Source: Paucidesulfovibrio longus DSM 6739
Lineage (GTDB): Bacteria > Desulfobacterota > Desulfovibrionia > Desulfovibrionales > Desulfovibrionaceae
DNA: 64,000 nt
Assembly: GCF_000420485.1 (NCBI RefSeq)
Contig: NZ_ATVA01000019.1
Coordinates: forward strand, 62,001 to 126,000
Reading direction: 5' to 3'
The notes beneath the pieces are model-generated. The model did no database searches. It worked only from the letters and a program-made list of their open reading frames with translations, and had not been told where the DNA came from. Shown here piece after piece: positions 18,290 through 26,003 of this stretch. A program made the translations under genes and the position numbers. Position 1 is the stretch's first letter. Each line of letters opens with the position of its first letter.

Positions 18290-19087
18290 ATGAGTTATCA
18301 CATCGTAGTCTGCGGCAGCATCGTGCCGGACCCGCTCCAGACGCTCACGCCCATGGACGGTCCGCAAGGCCCTGCCCTGAAGAACGAAATGATGCTGCCC
18401 GCGGTCCTGGACCCCTGGGCCGGGCACGCCCTGTTCGAGGCCGCGAACCTCGCCAGGAAGCTCCCCGACTGCAAGGTCTGGCTGGTCAGCCTCGGCCCCA
18501 AGGCCAAACTCCAGCAGGTCATGATGGCCGTGGCCCAGAAGGCCCCGTTCCAGTTCGTGGCCGTGGACGGCCCGGCCTCCGGCTTCACGGACAGCTTCGC
18601 CGTGGCCGAGTCCCTGGCCCAGGCCATCGAGAACATCGCCGACCTGGACAAGGGCAAGCTGCTGCTCTTCGGCGGCTGGCAGTCCGCTTCGCGCGGGTCC
18701 GGCTCCACCATCCAGATGGTGGCCGAGCGCCTCGGCATCGTGGACCAGTTCCAGGGAGTCGATAAGCTCACGGTCACGGACGACGGCATCGAGGTGCTGG
18801 AGCGCGTGGACGGCGGCGCCTGGCTGGCCTCCAAGGTCGAAGGCGCGCCCGCCGCGTTCGGCTGGGCCACGGGCGAGCTGCCCGAACCGCCCAACAACCC
18901 CCAGGTGGGCATGATGAACATGAAGTCGATCATGCCCGCGCTGCAACAGGCCAAGCCCGCGCAGCCCGGCACCGGCTTCAAGGTCCAGGGCGTTTCCGTG
19001 CCGCAGGTCGTCCGCGAGACCCGCATCGTCAAGGACATGCCCGTGGACGACATCGCCCGCGAACTCGTGGACTGGATCAAGGCCTAG
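18290..19087 (+). CDS. etfB: Electron transfer flavoprotein, beta subunit (divergent)
   Basis: 265 residues, typical for EtfB. The N-terminal strand VVCGSIVPDPLQTL replaces the usual CVKQVPD signature, but the general plan holds: an alternating strand/helix AMP-binding fold, and LLLFGGWQSASRGSGST in the position of the GxQxxDxD loop. It follows the ETF-QO gene after 10 nt, with AAAGGAGAAGCA before the ATG. Together with EtfA it should form the soluble FAD carrier between the dehydrogenase at 14286 and the ETF-QO-like protein. The divergence makes a dedicated rather than general ETF likely. Confidence 0.85.
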   Translation: MSYHIVVCGSIVPDPLQTLTPMDGPQGPALKNEMMLPAVLDPWAGHALFEAANLARKLPDCKVWLVSLGPKAKLQQVMMAVAQKAPFQFVAVDGPASGFTDSFAVAESLAQAIENIADLDKGKLLLFGGWQSASRGSGSTIQMVAERLGIVDQFQGVDKLTVTDDGIEVLERVDGGAWLASKVEGAPAAFGWATGELPEPPNNPQVGMMNMKSIMPALQQAKPAQPGTGFKVQGVSVPQVVRETRIVKDMPVDDIARELVDWIKA

Positions 19088-19096
19088 GGAGACGAC

Positions 19097-20128
19097 ATGA
19101 GCATACTCTTCATCGCACATACCGACGAGAACGGCGCGCTGCCCAAGGCCGCCCTGGAAACCCTGACCGCGGTCAAGTCCCTGGCCGTGGAATTGGGCGC
19201 GCCCTTCAGCGTGGGACTCTTCGGCGCGGACGTGAAGGCCGCTGCGGACAGCATCGGCGCTTGCGGCGCAGAGGCGTTTTTCGGCGTCGGCGGCGAGGCC
19301 TTCGGCCCGTCGCGCTACGCCACGGACGCCGCGGCCTGCGCCGCGCTCTGCACCGCCGCCAAGGCGGCAATCGTGGTCGGCCCGGCCACCCCGCGCCTGT
19401 CCCGCTGCCTGCCCGGCGCAGCCTACCGCCTGGGCGGCCGCATCGACACCAACCTCACCGCCCTGGACGCCAAGGACGGCAAGCCCCTGCCCACCCGCTG
19501 GTACTACCGCCAGCGCATGTTCGGCCAGGTGGAACGCGATCCCGCCACCTTTTCCGGCCCCTGGGCGCTGACCCTTTCCTCCGGCTGCTTCGCGCCCGCG
19601 GACTGCGCCGGTCCCGCCGTGGTCCAGGCCGTGGACGTGCCCCTGGACGGGCTGACCCGGACCACGGTCACGGGCCTGAAAACCCCTGCCGCCGACGCCC
19701 AGACCATCCGCCCGGACGCCAAGCTGCTGCTCGTGGCCGGCGCGGGCTGGACCAAGAAGCAGGCCGACGGCCAGCCCCACGTCAAGGAGGCCGGCGAGCT
19801 GATCCTCGGATTCCTGGACAAGACCAAAGGCTCCCTGGGCAGCTCCAAGTCCCTGGTGGACCTCGGCTCCGAGGGGCACGACGTGCTGAACTTCCTGACG
19901 CACCTGCACCAGGTCGGCCAGACCGGCGCCACCCCGCGCCACCCCAAAGGCCTCGCCACCTGCTGCCACGGCGAGGAACCGCACGTGGTCGGCTGGCGCT
20001 TCATCAACGAACGCCGCGCCGTGAACCTCGACGCGGGCTGCGGCTGGGCCCACGGCAAGGCCGACGTGCTCTATGTCGCGGACGCCTTCGCGGTCATGAA
20101 GAAGGTCAACGAGCTGCTGGGGCAATAA
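19097..20128 (+). CDS. etfA: Electron transfer flavoprotein, alpha subunit (divergent)
   Basis: 343 residues with the EtfA layout: an N-terminal ETF domain (ILFIAHTDENG) and a C-terminal FAD-binding domain. The final segment PRHPKGLATCC...INERRAVNLDAGCGWAHGKADVLYVADAF stands in for the usual SGAIQH...IVAIN...ADYGIVGD sequence, so FAD contacts are altered though the order of elements is the same. It starts nine nt after etfB with a GGGAGAC ribosome site, is last in the four-gene operon and is followed by a long hairpin. Confidence 0.85.
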   Translation: MSILFIAHTDENGALPKAALETLTAVKSLAVELGAPFSVGLFGADVKAAADSIGACGAEAFFGVGGEAFGPSRYATDAAACAALCTAAKAAIVVGPATPRLSRCLPGAAYRLGGRIDTNLTALDAKDGKPLPTRWYYRQRMFGQVERDPATFSGPWALTLSSGCFAPADCAGPAVVQAVDVPLDGLTRTTVTGLKTPAADAQTIRPDAKLLLVAGAGWTKKQADGQPHVKEAGELILGFLDKTKGSLGSSKSLVDLGSEGHDVLNFLTHLHQVGQTGATPRHPKGLATCCHGEEPHVVGWRFINERRAVNLDAGCGWAHGKADVLYVADAFAVMKKVNELLGQ

Positions 20129-20182
20129 GAAAACAACAGGCCTTCTGCGGCCCTAAGGGCCGTGGCCTTCAGGCCCCGCCAA

Positions 20183-20220
20183 GCGGCGGGGGGAGATGCG
20201 TGTGCGTCTCCCCCCGCCGC
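20183..20220 (+). terminator. Long hairpin at the end of the ETF operon
   Basis: GCGGCGGGGGGAGA (20183-20196) pairs perfectly with TCTCCCCCCGCCGC (20207-20220) around a 10-nt loop, about 55 nt after etfA. No T-run follows, so it may be a 3'-end stabiliser or a non-canonical terminator. Confidence 0.55.
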
Positions 20221-20226
20221 AAGTCG

Positions 20227-20250
20227 TTTCAGCGCAGATTTCAGCGCAGA
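20227..20250. repeat. Direct duplication of a 12-mer
   Basis: TTTCAGCGCAGA occurs twice in tandem (20227-20238 and 20239-20250) in the gap between convergent genes. No function is evident. Confidence 0.7.
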
Positions 20251-20371
20251 TTGCCCGCCGTTGTTGCTTTCCCGGACGCACGGACGTTTCCCGCTTTCCC
20301 CTTCGGCGCGCAGCAAAACTTGGATCAGGGACACACGGCCTTGCTGGAAACGGCATAACCCGCAACAACGC

Positions 20372-20399
20372 AAAACGGCGGAGATGCAATCCCCGCCGT
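20372..20399 (-). terminator. Terminator for the minus-strand gene at 20433
   Basis: On the minus strand ACGGCGG and CCGCCGT arms (20399-20393 with 20381-20375) form a hairpin followed by TTTT, about 35 nt after the stop codon. Confidence 0.65.
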
Positions 20400-20432
20400 C
20401 ATCGGCCAACTATCGGTCCCGCCCGTCCAGCT

Positions 20433-21329
20433 CTACACGAGCATGTCCACCTGGGAACCGAGAAACGAAGCGACTCCGCTCGATGCGCCCTGCGCCGAGA
20501 CCGCTGCCGCCGCCTGGGCCGCGGCGGGCTCCTGCGAGGCCTCGCCCACGGACGCGGCCTGCTGCACGATGTTCGCCGTCTGGAATCGCTCCACAGCCTC
20601 CACCACGGTATCGCCGGTGCCGTTCTCCGATCCCTTGAGAAGCGCATCTGCCGGAGCCGCAACCGCTTCGGATTCTTCAGCCTTTCCTGCGGAGTCCGCC
20701 CCCTCCCCGGTCGCACCCTCCGCGCTCGCAGCGTCAGCCGCTTCGGAGTTCGTGCCGTCCTTCGGGGTGCTGCTCCCGGCTTCGGCGGCGTCCGTGCCCG
20801 TCTTGCCCTGCGTGGCTTCTTCCGCAGCTTGGTCAATATCGTCGCGCGTTTCTTCGAGGTTCCGTTCGGAAGCCTTCAGGGTTTCCTTTTCCTTGTCGTC
20901 CCTTGCCAGCTTGTTCACGGCATGCTGATTCAGGACGGCATCGGTGTATTCACTGCCGAAACCGCTGCTCGGAGCACCAAAGAGACCTCCTGCCGCGTCA
21001 AGCAGGGTGAAGGAATCGGCCTTGAGCTGCTCGCGCATCTGCGAGGCCAAATCCAAGCCGTCGAGCGTGGCCTTGATGTACTTCGATTGCTGCATGGTGT
21101 TCTTGACGAAGAAGTCGGCCATCATGTTCGAAGCGGGTGCGGCGGTCTGCAGAGCGGATGCGGGGGCGGGAGCCGGCTCGGAAAGCGAACCGGCCTTCAT
21201 CCCGGTTGTGGAGACGGCGTTCCCGGAAACGGCCGCTTCAGCCGCGACGTCCTGTCCGCGTCCACGGACATTCATTCTGGCTTGCGCCATGATCCCGGAA
21301 TTACCCGAATTGATGCTTGAAAGAGCCAT
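20433..21329 (-). CDS. Low-complexity protein of unknown function
   Basis: 298 residues, not recognised. The N-terminus (MALSSINSGNSGIMAQARMN) has no signal peptide and is Ala/Ser/Asn-rich. A helical core near 65-130 includes MMADFFVKNTMQQSKYIKA and a possible coiled coil at 130-175 (KEKETLKASERNLEETRDD). A long Ala/Glu/Gly/Ser stretch to about 260 precedes a C-terminal FLGSQVDMLV. The overall style, a small-residue N-terminus with helices and a disordered linker, recalls flagellar accessory or surface-structure proteins, but nothing firmer can be said. GGAGTCGGAGC precedes the ATG. It stands alone, convergent with the ETF operon. Confidence 0.75.
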   Translation of the reverse strand: MALSSINSGNSGIMAQARMNVRGRGQDVAAEAAVSGNAVSTTGMKAGSLSEPAPAPASALQTAAPASNMMADFFVKNTMQQSKYIKATLDGLDLASQMREQLKADSFTLLDAAGGLFGAPSSGFGSEYTDAVLNQHAVNKLARDDKEKETLKASERNLEETRDDIDQAAEEATQGKTGTDAAEAGSSTPKDGTNSEAADAASAEGATGEGADSAGKAEESEAVAAPADALLKGSENGTGDTVVEAVERFQTANIVQQAASVGEASQEPAAAQAAAAVSAQGASSGVASFLGSQVDMLV

Positions 21330-21500
21330 GCTCCGACTCCGCTCGGTTTAATACTGCCCCACCACGTTTCTTATCGGTCGTCGACATATGAATCTTTAGG
21401 CATAATAAATATAAAATGGCATAATTTCATACGATTATAGGAGGAAATTCACGGATGATCCGCCCCTTGCGGGGAATGCGTATCTGGGGCAGACAAGGGC

Positions 21501-22370
21501 ATGGACTATCAAGGACGCATCATCCGCCCGCCCAGCGAGGCGGAATCCATCCTGCTTCAGGTCACCACGGGCTGCTCGCACGGCAAGTGCACGTTTTGCG
21601 GCGCATACGACGGCAAGCGCTTCTCCATCAAATCCCCGGAAACCATCTCGCGGGACATCCGCTACGCCGCCGCGCATTTCCAGGACCAGCGCAGGTTGTT
21701 TCTCTGCGACGGCGACGCCCTGATCATTCCGCAGAAACGGCTGGTGGCGCTGCTGGATGAAATCCGCGCGCACCTGCCCTGGCTGACCCGCATCGGCAGC
21801 TACGCCAACGCCAAGGCCGCGCGCATGAAAAGCGACGAGGAACTGCGCGAGCTGCGGGAGCACGGCCTGGCCATGGCCTACATGGGTCTGGAGTCCGGCC
21901 GCGACGAGACGCTCCGCAAGGTCCGTAAGCACGGCGACGCGGCCTTCATCGTGGCCCAGGGACGGCGGCTGCGCGAGGCGGGCATGAAGCTGAGCGTGAC
22001 CGTGCTGCTGGGACTGGCCGGACCGGACGGCAGCCTCGCGCACGCGCGCGCCACGGGCGAGGCGCTTTCGGCCATGGACCCGGATCAGGCCGCCGCGTTG
22101 ACGCTGATGCTCATTCCCGGCACCCCGCTGCACGCCGAGGCCGAAGCCGGGCGCTTTCGGGAACTGACCGCGCGCGAGGCCCTGCTGGAGCTGCGCGAAA
22201 TGCTGGCGGCCACGGATTTGAGCCGGGGCTTGTTCCTCTCGGACCACGCCTCGAACAGACTGCCGCTGCGGGTCCGGCTGCCCAAGGGCAAAAACGAAGC
22301 TCTGGCACGCATCGACGCCGCCCTGGCGGGCGACGTGACGCTCAAGCCGGAATGGCTACGCCGACTGTAA
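21501..22370 (+). CDS. Radical SAM protein (COG1032-like)
   Basis: 289 residues. TTGCSHGKCTFCGAY is the iron-sulfur motif variant CX4CX2C found in a widespread group of small radical SAM proteins. A SAM-binding beta-barrel core follows (DGDALIIPQKRL, YMGLESGRDETLRKVRK, VTVLLGLAG). There is no B12-binding or SPASM domain. The reaction is unknown. A small membrane protein gene starts 25 nt downstream and may be co-transcribed. AAGG lies before the ATG. Confidence 0.9.
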   Translation: MDYQGRIIRPPSEAESILLQVTTGCSHGKCTFCGAYDGKRFSIKSPETISRDIRYAAAHFQDQRRLFLCDGDALIIPQKRLVALLDEIRAHLPWLTRIGSYANAKAARMKSDEELRELREHGLAMAYMGLESGRDETLRKVRKHGDAAFIVAQGRRLREAGMKLSVTVLLGLAGPDGSLAHARATGEALSAMDPDQAAALTLMLIPGTPLHAEAEAGRFRELTAREALLELREMLAATDLSRGLFLSDHASNRLPLRVRLPKGKNEALARIDAALAGDVTLKPEWLRRL

Positions 22371-22395
22371 TTCCCTCTGACGCAAAGGAAATCAA

Positions 22396-22752
22396 ATGAC
22401 GTATGAGGTGCATTTTCTTCAGGCCCTGGTCCTGACCGTACTCCTGGAAGCGGGCGCGCTGCTGGCCGCGCTGCGCTGGCTGTTCCACGCGGACGCCCGG
22501 ACCCTGCCGACCTGGAAAATCCTGGCGGCGGCCCTGGCCTGCACGAGCCTGACGCTGCCCTACGTCTGGTTTCTGCTCCCGGCCCTGGAACTGCCGCACC
22601 TGCAATCCCTGGCCGTGGGCGAAGGCTTCGCCGTGATCGCGGAGGCCGCCCTGCTCATGGGCCTTTTGCGCATGAATCCCAAAGGCGCCCTGGCCGCCTC
22701 GCTGATCTGCAATTCCTTTTCCGCCCTGGCGGGGTCGTTCCTGCTCGGCTGA
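22396..22752 (+). CDS. Small integral membrane protein of unknown function
   Basis: 118 residues with about four hydrophobic segments (near 8-27, 41-62, 74-94 and 99-117), one carrying the polar motif TLPYVWF. I do not recognise the family. AAAGGAA precedes the ATG. The close spacing after the radical SAM gene suggests an operon, and a shared bidirectional hairpin ends it. Confidence 0.75.
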   Translation: MTYEVHFLQALVLTVLLEAGALLAALRWLFHADARTLPTWKILAAALACTSLTLPYVWFLLPALELPHLQSLAVGEGFAVIAEAALLMGLLRMNPKGALAASLICNSFSALAGSFLLG

Positions 22753-22783
22753 CGCCGCTGCCGCACACGAACGCCTGAACGCG

Positions 22784-22818
22784 AAAAAAGCTCCCGCGCG
22801 AAAAACGTACGGGAGCTT
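22784..22818. terminator. Bidirectional terminator between convergent genes
   Basis: AAGCTCCCG (22788-22796) pairs with CGGGAGCTT (22810-22818). An A-run on the left gives a T-tract for the minus strand, and TTGCTCTTT on the right serves the plus strand. Confidence 0.75.
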
Positions 22819-22855
22819 GCTCTTTATGATGGGTTGCGCCCCTGCGGGCGCGCTC

Positions 22856-23809
22856 TCAGGCCCGCGAATCGATCAGGTCGATCACCTTGCTGGTCAGCGA
22901 ATTGAAGTCCGGCTTGGTCACCTGAAGATCGGCGCGCACGGCGTCGCCCTTGTGGGCCACGTCTCCGGCGATGAGCGAGGAGAAGAGCACCACGGGCAGC
23001 CGGGAGAGTTCCGGGTCGTCCTTGATGCGCCGGGTCAGGGTGTAGCCGTCCATGCGCGGCATTTCCACGTCCGTGACGACCACGTCGAGCATGTCGGTGA
23101 TCTTCTTGCCCTGGCTGCGGGCCTCCTGGCGCATGGCGTCCAGCGCGTCCCAGGCTTCCTGGCCGTCCATGGCGGCGTGGACCTCGAATCCGGCCTTGTC
23201 GAAACGCTGCGTGAGCAGGGCGCGCACCGAAGTGGAGTCGTCCGCGAGCAGCACGCTGCGGCCCTCGCCGCCCTTGTCCGCGGACGTGGAATCGTCTTCG
23301 AGCTTTCCCGACTCGTCCAGCTCGGCCAAGGCGCGTTCCAGGTCGAGCAGGAGCACGAAATTCTCGCCGATGGAAATGGAGCCGGTGATGCAGTTGCCGG
23401 GCATGTTGGACATGACCCTTCCCGGCGGCTGGATGTCCTTCCAGTTCACGCGGTGGATCTGAATGACCCCGGTGACCAGAAAGCCCGTGACCTCGTTGTT
23501 GAAGCGCGTCACGATGATGTTTTCGTTGGCGGCGGGGGCGCGCCGCAGGTCGAGCCAGCGGCCCAGGTCCACCACGGGCAAAGCCATGTCGCGCAGGGCG
23601 ATGGTGCCCATGAGCGCGGGGTGGCGGTCCATGCCTTCCGGCTCCAGCCCTTTGGGAGCCTCCACCACTTCCATGACCTTGGCGACGTTCACGCCGAAGC
23701 GGCTGCGAACAGGTTCCCTGCCTTCCTCGACCTGGTGGTCGACGAAAAATTCCAGCACCTCGAGCTCGTTGGTGCCGGTTTCCAGAAGAATCTCGTGACT
23801 GCCGCTCAT
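22856..23809 (-). CDS. cheV: Chemotaxis coupling protein CheV (CheW domain plus receiver)
   Basis: 317 residues: an N-terminal CheW-like domain (about 10-165) and a C-terminal receiver (about 185-315). The receiver has the acidic pair in VLLADDSTSVRALL, the phospho-acceptor Asp in DVVVTDVEMPRMDG, and the conserved Ser and Lys positions in FSSL and TKPD. CheV couples chemoreceptors to the CheA kinase, and its receiver allows adaptation. The start at 23809 has GGAGGT six bases upstream; the ATG at 23827 contains that ribosome site and is rejected. No other che gene is visible in the window. Confidence 0.94.
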   Translation of the reverse strand: MSGSHEILLETGTNELEVLEFFVDHQVEEGREPVRSRFGVNVAKVMEVVEAPKGLEPEGMDRHPALMGTIALRDMALPVVDLGRWLDLRRAPAANENIIVTRFNNEVTGFLVTGVIQIHRVNWKDIQPPGRVMSNMPGNCITGSISIGENFVLLLDLERALAELDESGKLEDDSTSADKGGEGRSVLLADDSTSVRALLTQRFDKAGFEVHAAMDGQEAWDALDAMRQEARSQGKKITDMLDVVVTDVEMPRMDGYTLTRRIKDDPELSRLPVVLFSSLIAGDVAHKGDAVRADLQVTKPDFNSLTSKVIDLIDSRA

Positions 23810-23972
23810 GCGCACACCTCCATCCATCTTCTTGTATACGACGAAAGCAGAGATGGAAAGGGGGCAATCCGATCAAGAGCGATCTTGCGGCGGGGCAGGA
23901 ACGAAGCGAGGACGGCGGCCATAGTGCGCGGGAGTCGCGCGGCCGCCGCCCGGGAAAGAAAGGAAAATACGG

Positions 23973-25070
23973 CTAGGAGCCGGAAGCGGTCCTGACGCTC
24001 GGCTCGCAACGCGCAGCCAGCAGTTCCCAGCGCAGTTGCTGCTCGTGCTGCACGGCCACGCTCAGGGCCGATCCCAGCACCTCGTCCCAGTGCACCGGGG
24101 AAACGCCGTCGCCGGGGCACTTGGTGGTCAGGTCCGCCTCGGCCAGGACATGCCCGGCCGGCAGGTCGCGGGCGAAAACAATGCTCTTGCGCAGCTTCTT
24201 TGCCGCGGCCTGCTCCTCGGGAAACACGGTCTTGCCCTTGATGAGCACGGCCTTCTCCACCTCGCGGATCATGGCCACCATCAGGGCCAGCTCGCCCGGA
24301 GTGAGGGAAACCTGGTGGTCCGTGCCGCGCATGGACTTGTCCAGGGTGAAGTGGCGCTCCACCACGCACGCGCCCAGAGCCACGGAAGCCACGCTCGGCC
24401 CCATGCCGCGCTCATGGCCGGAGTAGCCCACGGGCAGGTCGAACGTCTCGCGCAGCGCCTGCATGACGGGCAGGCCGATCTGTTCTTCCGGGCAGGGATA
24501 GCGGCTGTTGCAGTGCAGCAGCACCACGTCGTCGTGCACCTGCCGGATCTCGTCCAGGGCAGCCTGGATGTCCGCGATGGAACTCATGCCCGTGGACACG
24601 ATCAGCGGAATCCGGGACGCGGCCATCTTGCGCACCAGGGGCAGGTTGACGAGTTCGGCGGAGCTGATCTTGAGCAGCTCCGGTTCAAGGCCGATCATTT
24701 CGTCCAGGCTGGGCTGGTCCCAGGCCGAAGCGAAGAAGACCAGGCCGAGGGACTCGGCGCGCTTCTTCAGCGCGGCGAGATCGTCCGCGGAAAGCTCCAG
24801 CGCGTCGCGGTGCTGGCCGTAGGTCGGGCCGAAGCTGTTCGGTCCGGTGTAGGGAGCCTCGCGCCCGGCGCGGGTCAAGAGCGCCTCGGTGTTGCGCTTC
24901 TGGAACTTGACGGCGTCCGCGCCCGCGGCAGCGGCCTCCTCGACCATGCGCAGGGCCACTTCCAGTTCGCCTTGATGATTGTTGCCGATTTCCGCGACCA
25001 CGAAGCAGGGATGGCCTGCGCCGATGGTTCTTCCGCTACGAAGCCGTACCGTCGGATTGCTGTTCTGCAT
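23973..25070 (-). CDS. NeuB-family nonulosonic (sialic) acid synthase
   Basis: 365 residues with the two domains of the family: a TIM-barrel NeuB domain with VAEIGNNHQGELE, DAVKFQKRN, KISSAELVNLPLV, STGMSS, LLHCNSRYPCP and GYSGHE, and a C-terminal SAF (antifreeze-like) domain from about 300. It condenses PEP with an N-acetylated aminosugar to give a sialic-acid-like sugar (neuraminic, legionaminic or pseudaminic). Sequence alone does not tell which; the other pathway genes are not in this window. Its ATG lies one nt from the stop of the upstream regulator gene, so the two are co-translated. CheV lies next door, so flagellar glycosylation is a possible use. Confidence 0.92.
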   Translation of the reverse strand: MQNSNPTVRLRSGRTIGAGHPCFVVAEIGNNHQGELEVALRMVEEAAAAGADAVKFQKRNTEALLTRAGREAPYTGPNSFGPTYGQHRDALELSADDLAALKKRAESLGLVFFASAWDQPSLDEMIGLEPELLKISSAELVNLPLVRKMAASRIPLIVSTGMSSIADIQAALDEIRQVHDDVVLLHCNSRYPCPEEQIGLPVMQALRETFDLPVGYSGHERGMGPSVASVALGACVVERHFTLDKSMRGTDHQVSLTPGELALMVAMIREVEKAVLIKGKTVFPEEQAAAKKLRKSIVFARDLPAGHVLAEADLTTKCPGDGVSPVHWDEVLGSALSVAVQHEQQLRWELLAARCEPSVRTASGS

Positions 25071-25071
25071 C

Positions 25072-25692
25072 TCAGATTCTCACGATGACGAAACCCTTTC
25101 GCTCGGAAAGGGGCAGAAGTTGCTCGAAGATCTCGTGCTGCTTCCCAAAAGACGTAATCACCACGGCGTCGCAATCGAATTGCTCCAGGACAAGAGGGTG
25201 GCTGATGACGTGGCCGTGAAAGCTGCGGCCCTGCTTGCCGGGATCGTTGTCCAGCAGGGCCAGGATCTGAAATTTGCTGCCGATGAGCGCGGAGAGCACC
25301 ACCTCGCAGGTTTCGGAGGCGCCGAAGAGAATCAGCCGCTCCAGGTTCTTCTTTTCCAGGGCGGAGAGCTTTTCCTGCACGAACCGTTTGACCGCGGTGT
25401 AAATCCGGATGGTTTCGCTGGAATAGTCCGCGAACATCCGCTCCCTGCGGGCGCTGCCCTTTTCGGTAAGCTCGTAGCGGTAGCTCTTGCCGTTCAGCGG
25501 GACGAAGCGGACCAGCTCCTGCTCCTGGAGGCTGCGCAGGTACTGGTTGACCATGGCGCCGCTCAGGCGCAGCCGCTTTCCCAGTTCATACTGGGACATG
25601 CCGCTGTCCGAAGCCAGGGAATCCAGGATGGCCAGCACCCGGGTCTCTTTGCTCGGCTTGAGATATTTTCCGTGCGAAATCAGCATATTCAT
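25072..25692 (-). CDS. Winged-helix regulator fused to a PglD/NeuD-like Rossmann domain
   Basis: 206 residues. The N-terminal 75 residues form a MarR-like winged helix (VLAILDSLASDSGMSQYELG, MVNQYLRSLQEQELV, then a wing with KSYRYELTEKG). A helical linker follows. Residues about 115-206 (RLILFGASETCEVV, ILALLDNDPGKQG, CDAVVITSFG) look like the nucleotide-sugar-binding N-terminal domain of sugar O-acetyltransferases such as PglD. The domain may sense a sugar nucleotide. It precedes the NeuB gene by one nt, implying control of that pathway. No strong ribosome site is visible; Met3 is an alternative start. The Rossmann assignment is by pattern. Confidence 0.75.
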   Translation of the reverse strand: MNMLISHGKYLKPSKETRVLAILDSLASDSGMSQYELGKRLRLSGAMVNQYLRSLQEQELVRFVPLNGKSYRYELTEKGSARRERMFADYSSETIRIYTAVKRFVQEKLSALEKKNLERLILFGASETCEVVLSALIGSKFQILALLDNDPGKQGRSFHGHVISHPLVLEQFDCDAVVITSFGKQHEIFEQLLPLSERKGFVIVRI

Positions 25693-25836
25693 TCAGTCAT
25701 TAAGCGATCAGGGGCAAGAATGTGCATCAGCGGCCTTCCGTGTCCAGCAAGAGAACCCAGGATATGCCCACTTTTCTATCCCCGGTCCTACATACTGTCA
25801 ATGCAACCGGCAAGTTGCGGTCGCATCCCCCGAGCC

Positions 25837-25857
25837 ATCATTCACCAATTGAATGAT
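25837..25857. promoter_or_regulatory. Inverted repeat upstream of the acyl-CoA ligase gene
   Basis: ATCATTCA (25837-25844) and TGAATGAT (25850-25857) are perfect 8-bp arms around 5 nt. The site sits about 80 bp upstream of the -35 element of the ligase promoter in a divergent region. It is suitable as an operator for a TetR- or GntR-type fatty-acid regulator; the regulator is not known. Confidence 0.4.
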
Positions 25858-25937
25858 CGGACAGGAAAGGAAATCTCTTTAGGGTAGCCCTATCAACTTT
25901 CGTTCCAGGCAGAACTTGCCCAGTCCGACGGCGCAAG

Positions 25938-25966
25938 TTGACCGAAACGGTCCGCTCTTATATCCT
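25938..25966 (+). promoter_or_regulatory. Sigma-70 promoter of the acyl-CoA ligase gene
   Basis: TTGACC (25938-25943), a 17-bp spacer and TATCCT (25961-25966), with a start expected near 25973, about 30 nt before the ATG. The -10 hexamer and spacing equal those of the ETF operon promoter at 14198. Confidence 0.65.
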
Positions 25967-26003
25967 CCGCCGTCACTAACGCTGTTTTTCAGGAGCAATT
26001 CAG

